Shown here: positions 63,917 to 64,000 of the stretch, piece by piece
How positions within the stretch are numbered: the first letter of the stretch is position 1
Layout: every line of letters begins with the position of its first letter
From: Spongorhabdus nitratireducens
GTDB taxonomy: Bacteria; Pseudomonadota; Gammaproteobacteria; Pseudomonadales; Endozoicomonadaceae
Length of the DNA stretch: 64,000 nucleotides
Direction: 5' to 3'
Assembly (NCBI GenBank): GCA_947387575.1
Contig: CANDOC010000002.1
Location: 312,501-376,500 of the forward strand
Notes under the pieces: generated by a model
Databases searched by the model: none
The model's input: the letters and a program-made list of their open reading frames with translations, nothing else
Told to the model about the DNA's origin: nothing
Program-made: the position numbers and the translations under genes

Positions 63917-64000
63917 ATGAACGAAAACACTGTTAAAAAACTCGCGTTAACTATCGCTGCCAACTGTGTTCATGAATCCATGATTGAGGAATACATCAAT
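63917..64000 (+). CDS. Start of a hypothetical protein, runs off the window
   Basis: ATG at 63917 preceded by GGAAG at a 7-base spacing and open for the remaining 28 codons (begins MNENTVKKLALTIAANCVHE). The protein is incomplete. No family is assigned. It is divergent from the 894-aa gene, with about 280 AT-rich bases between the starts that should hold both promoters. Confidence 0.55.
   Translation, partial: MNENTVKKLALTIAANCVHESMIEEYIN

Overview
The window reads as chromosomal DNA of a marine-type gammaproteobacterium. Gene content and order (phoH-ybeY-corC-lnt, leuS-lptE-holA, proA/rsfS-rlmH-mrdA-rodA-mltB-rlpA-dacA-dat-ybeD-lipB-lipA) match the Pseudomonas/Oceanospirillales arrangement more closely than the enteric one, and an Endozoicomonas-like host is a reasonable guess, but the sequence alone does not prove the genus. 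I see no tRNA, rRNA, CRISPR array, prophage or intact insertion sequence.

Layout. 1-9.7 kb: a partial membrane acyltransferase, a VOC-fold enzyme behind a MerR-type promoter, an M16 peptidase lipoprotein, then the phoH-ybeY-corC-lnt operon and a convergent ElyC-like DUF218 gene. 9.9-15.5 kb: leuS, a small secreted helical protein, a NUDIX hydrolase, and the overlapping pair lptE-holA. 15.5-31.7 kb is an accessory interval: a large secreted protein of unknown function, an acyl-CoA ligase, a small unknown gene, a LigB-type DNA ligase with a signal peptide, a 168-bp palindromic MITE-like element, an Lrp/AsnC regulator, two tandem NSS-family Na+ symporters, a HAD hydrolase, a stand-alone PhnP, and a small amino-acid locus (DauR-like regulator, two aminotransferases, DauB-like dehydrogenase). 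31.7-44.1 kb, minus strand: the envelope/lipoate/ribosome cluster from proA down to lipA. nadD, normally inside this cluster, is absent from it.

44.2-49.6 kb: two translationally coupled sensor kinases. 49.7-60.9 kb: an RmlD-like protein that has lost its YxxxK catalytic pair, an OmpW-like porin, hrpB, a flavin reductase, a DUF5690-type membrane protein, an SDR, a DedA protein, tesB, a polysaccharide deacetylase overlapping a cytochrome c lipoprotein gene. 61-63.6 kb: an 894-aa glycine-rich protein with no signal peptide and internally repeated helical modules, the best candidate for something undescribed here. A new gene starts at 63917 and leaves the window.

How it works together: the conserved blocks serve cell-envelope construction (MrdA, RodA, MltB, RlpA, DacA, Lnt, LptE), ribosome maturation (YbeY, RsfS, RlmH), lipoate synthesis (LipA, LipB, YbeD) and DNA replication (HolA). 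The accessory interval is mainly amino-acid transport and interconversion with its own regulators. Terminator-like hairpins sit at most convergent junctions.
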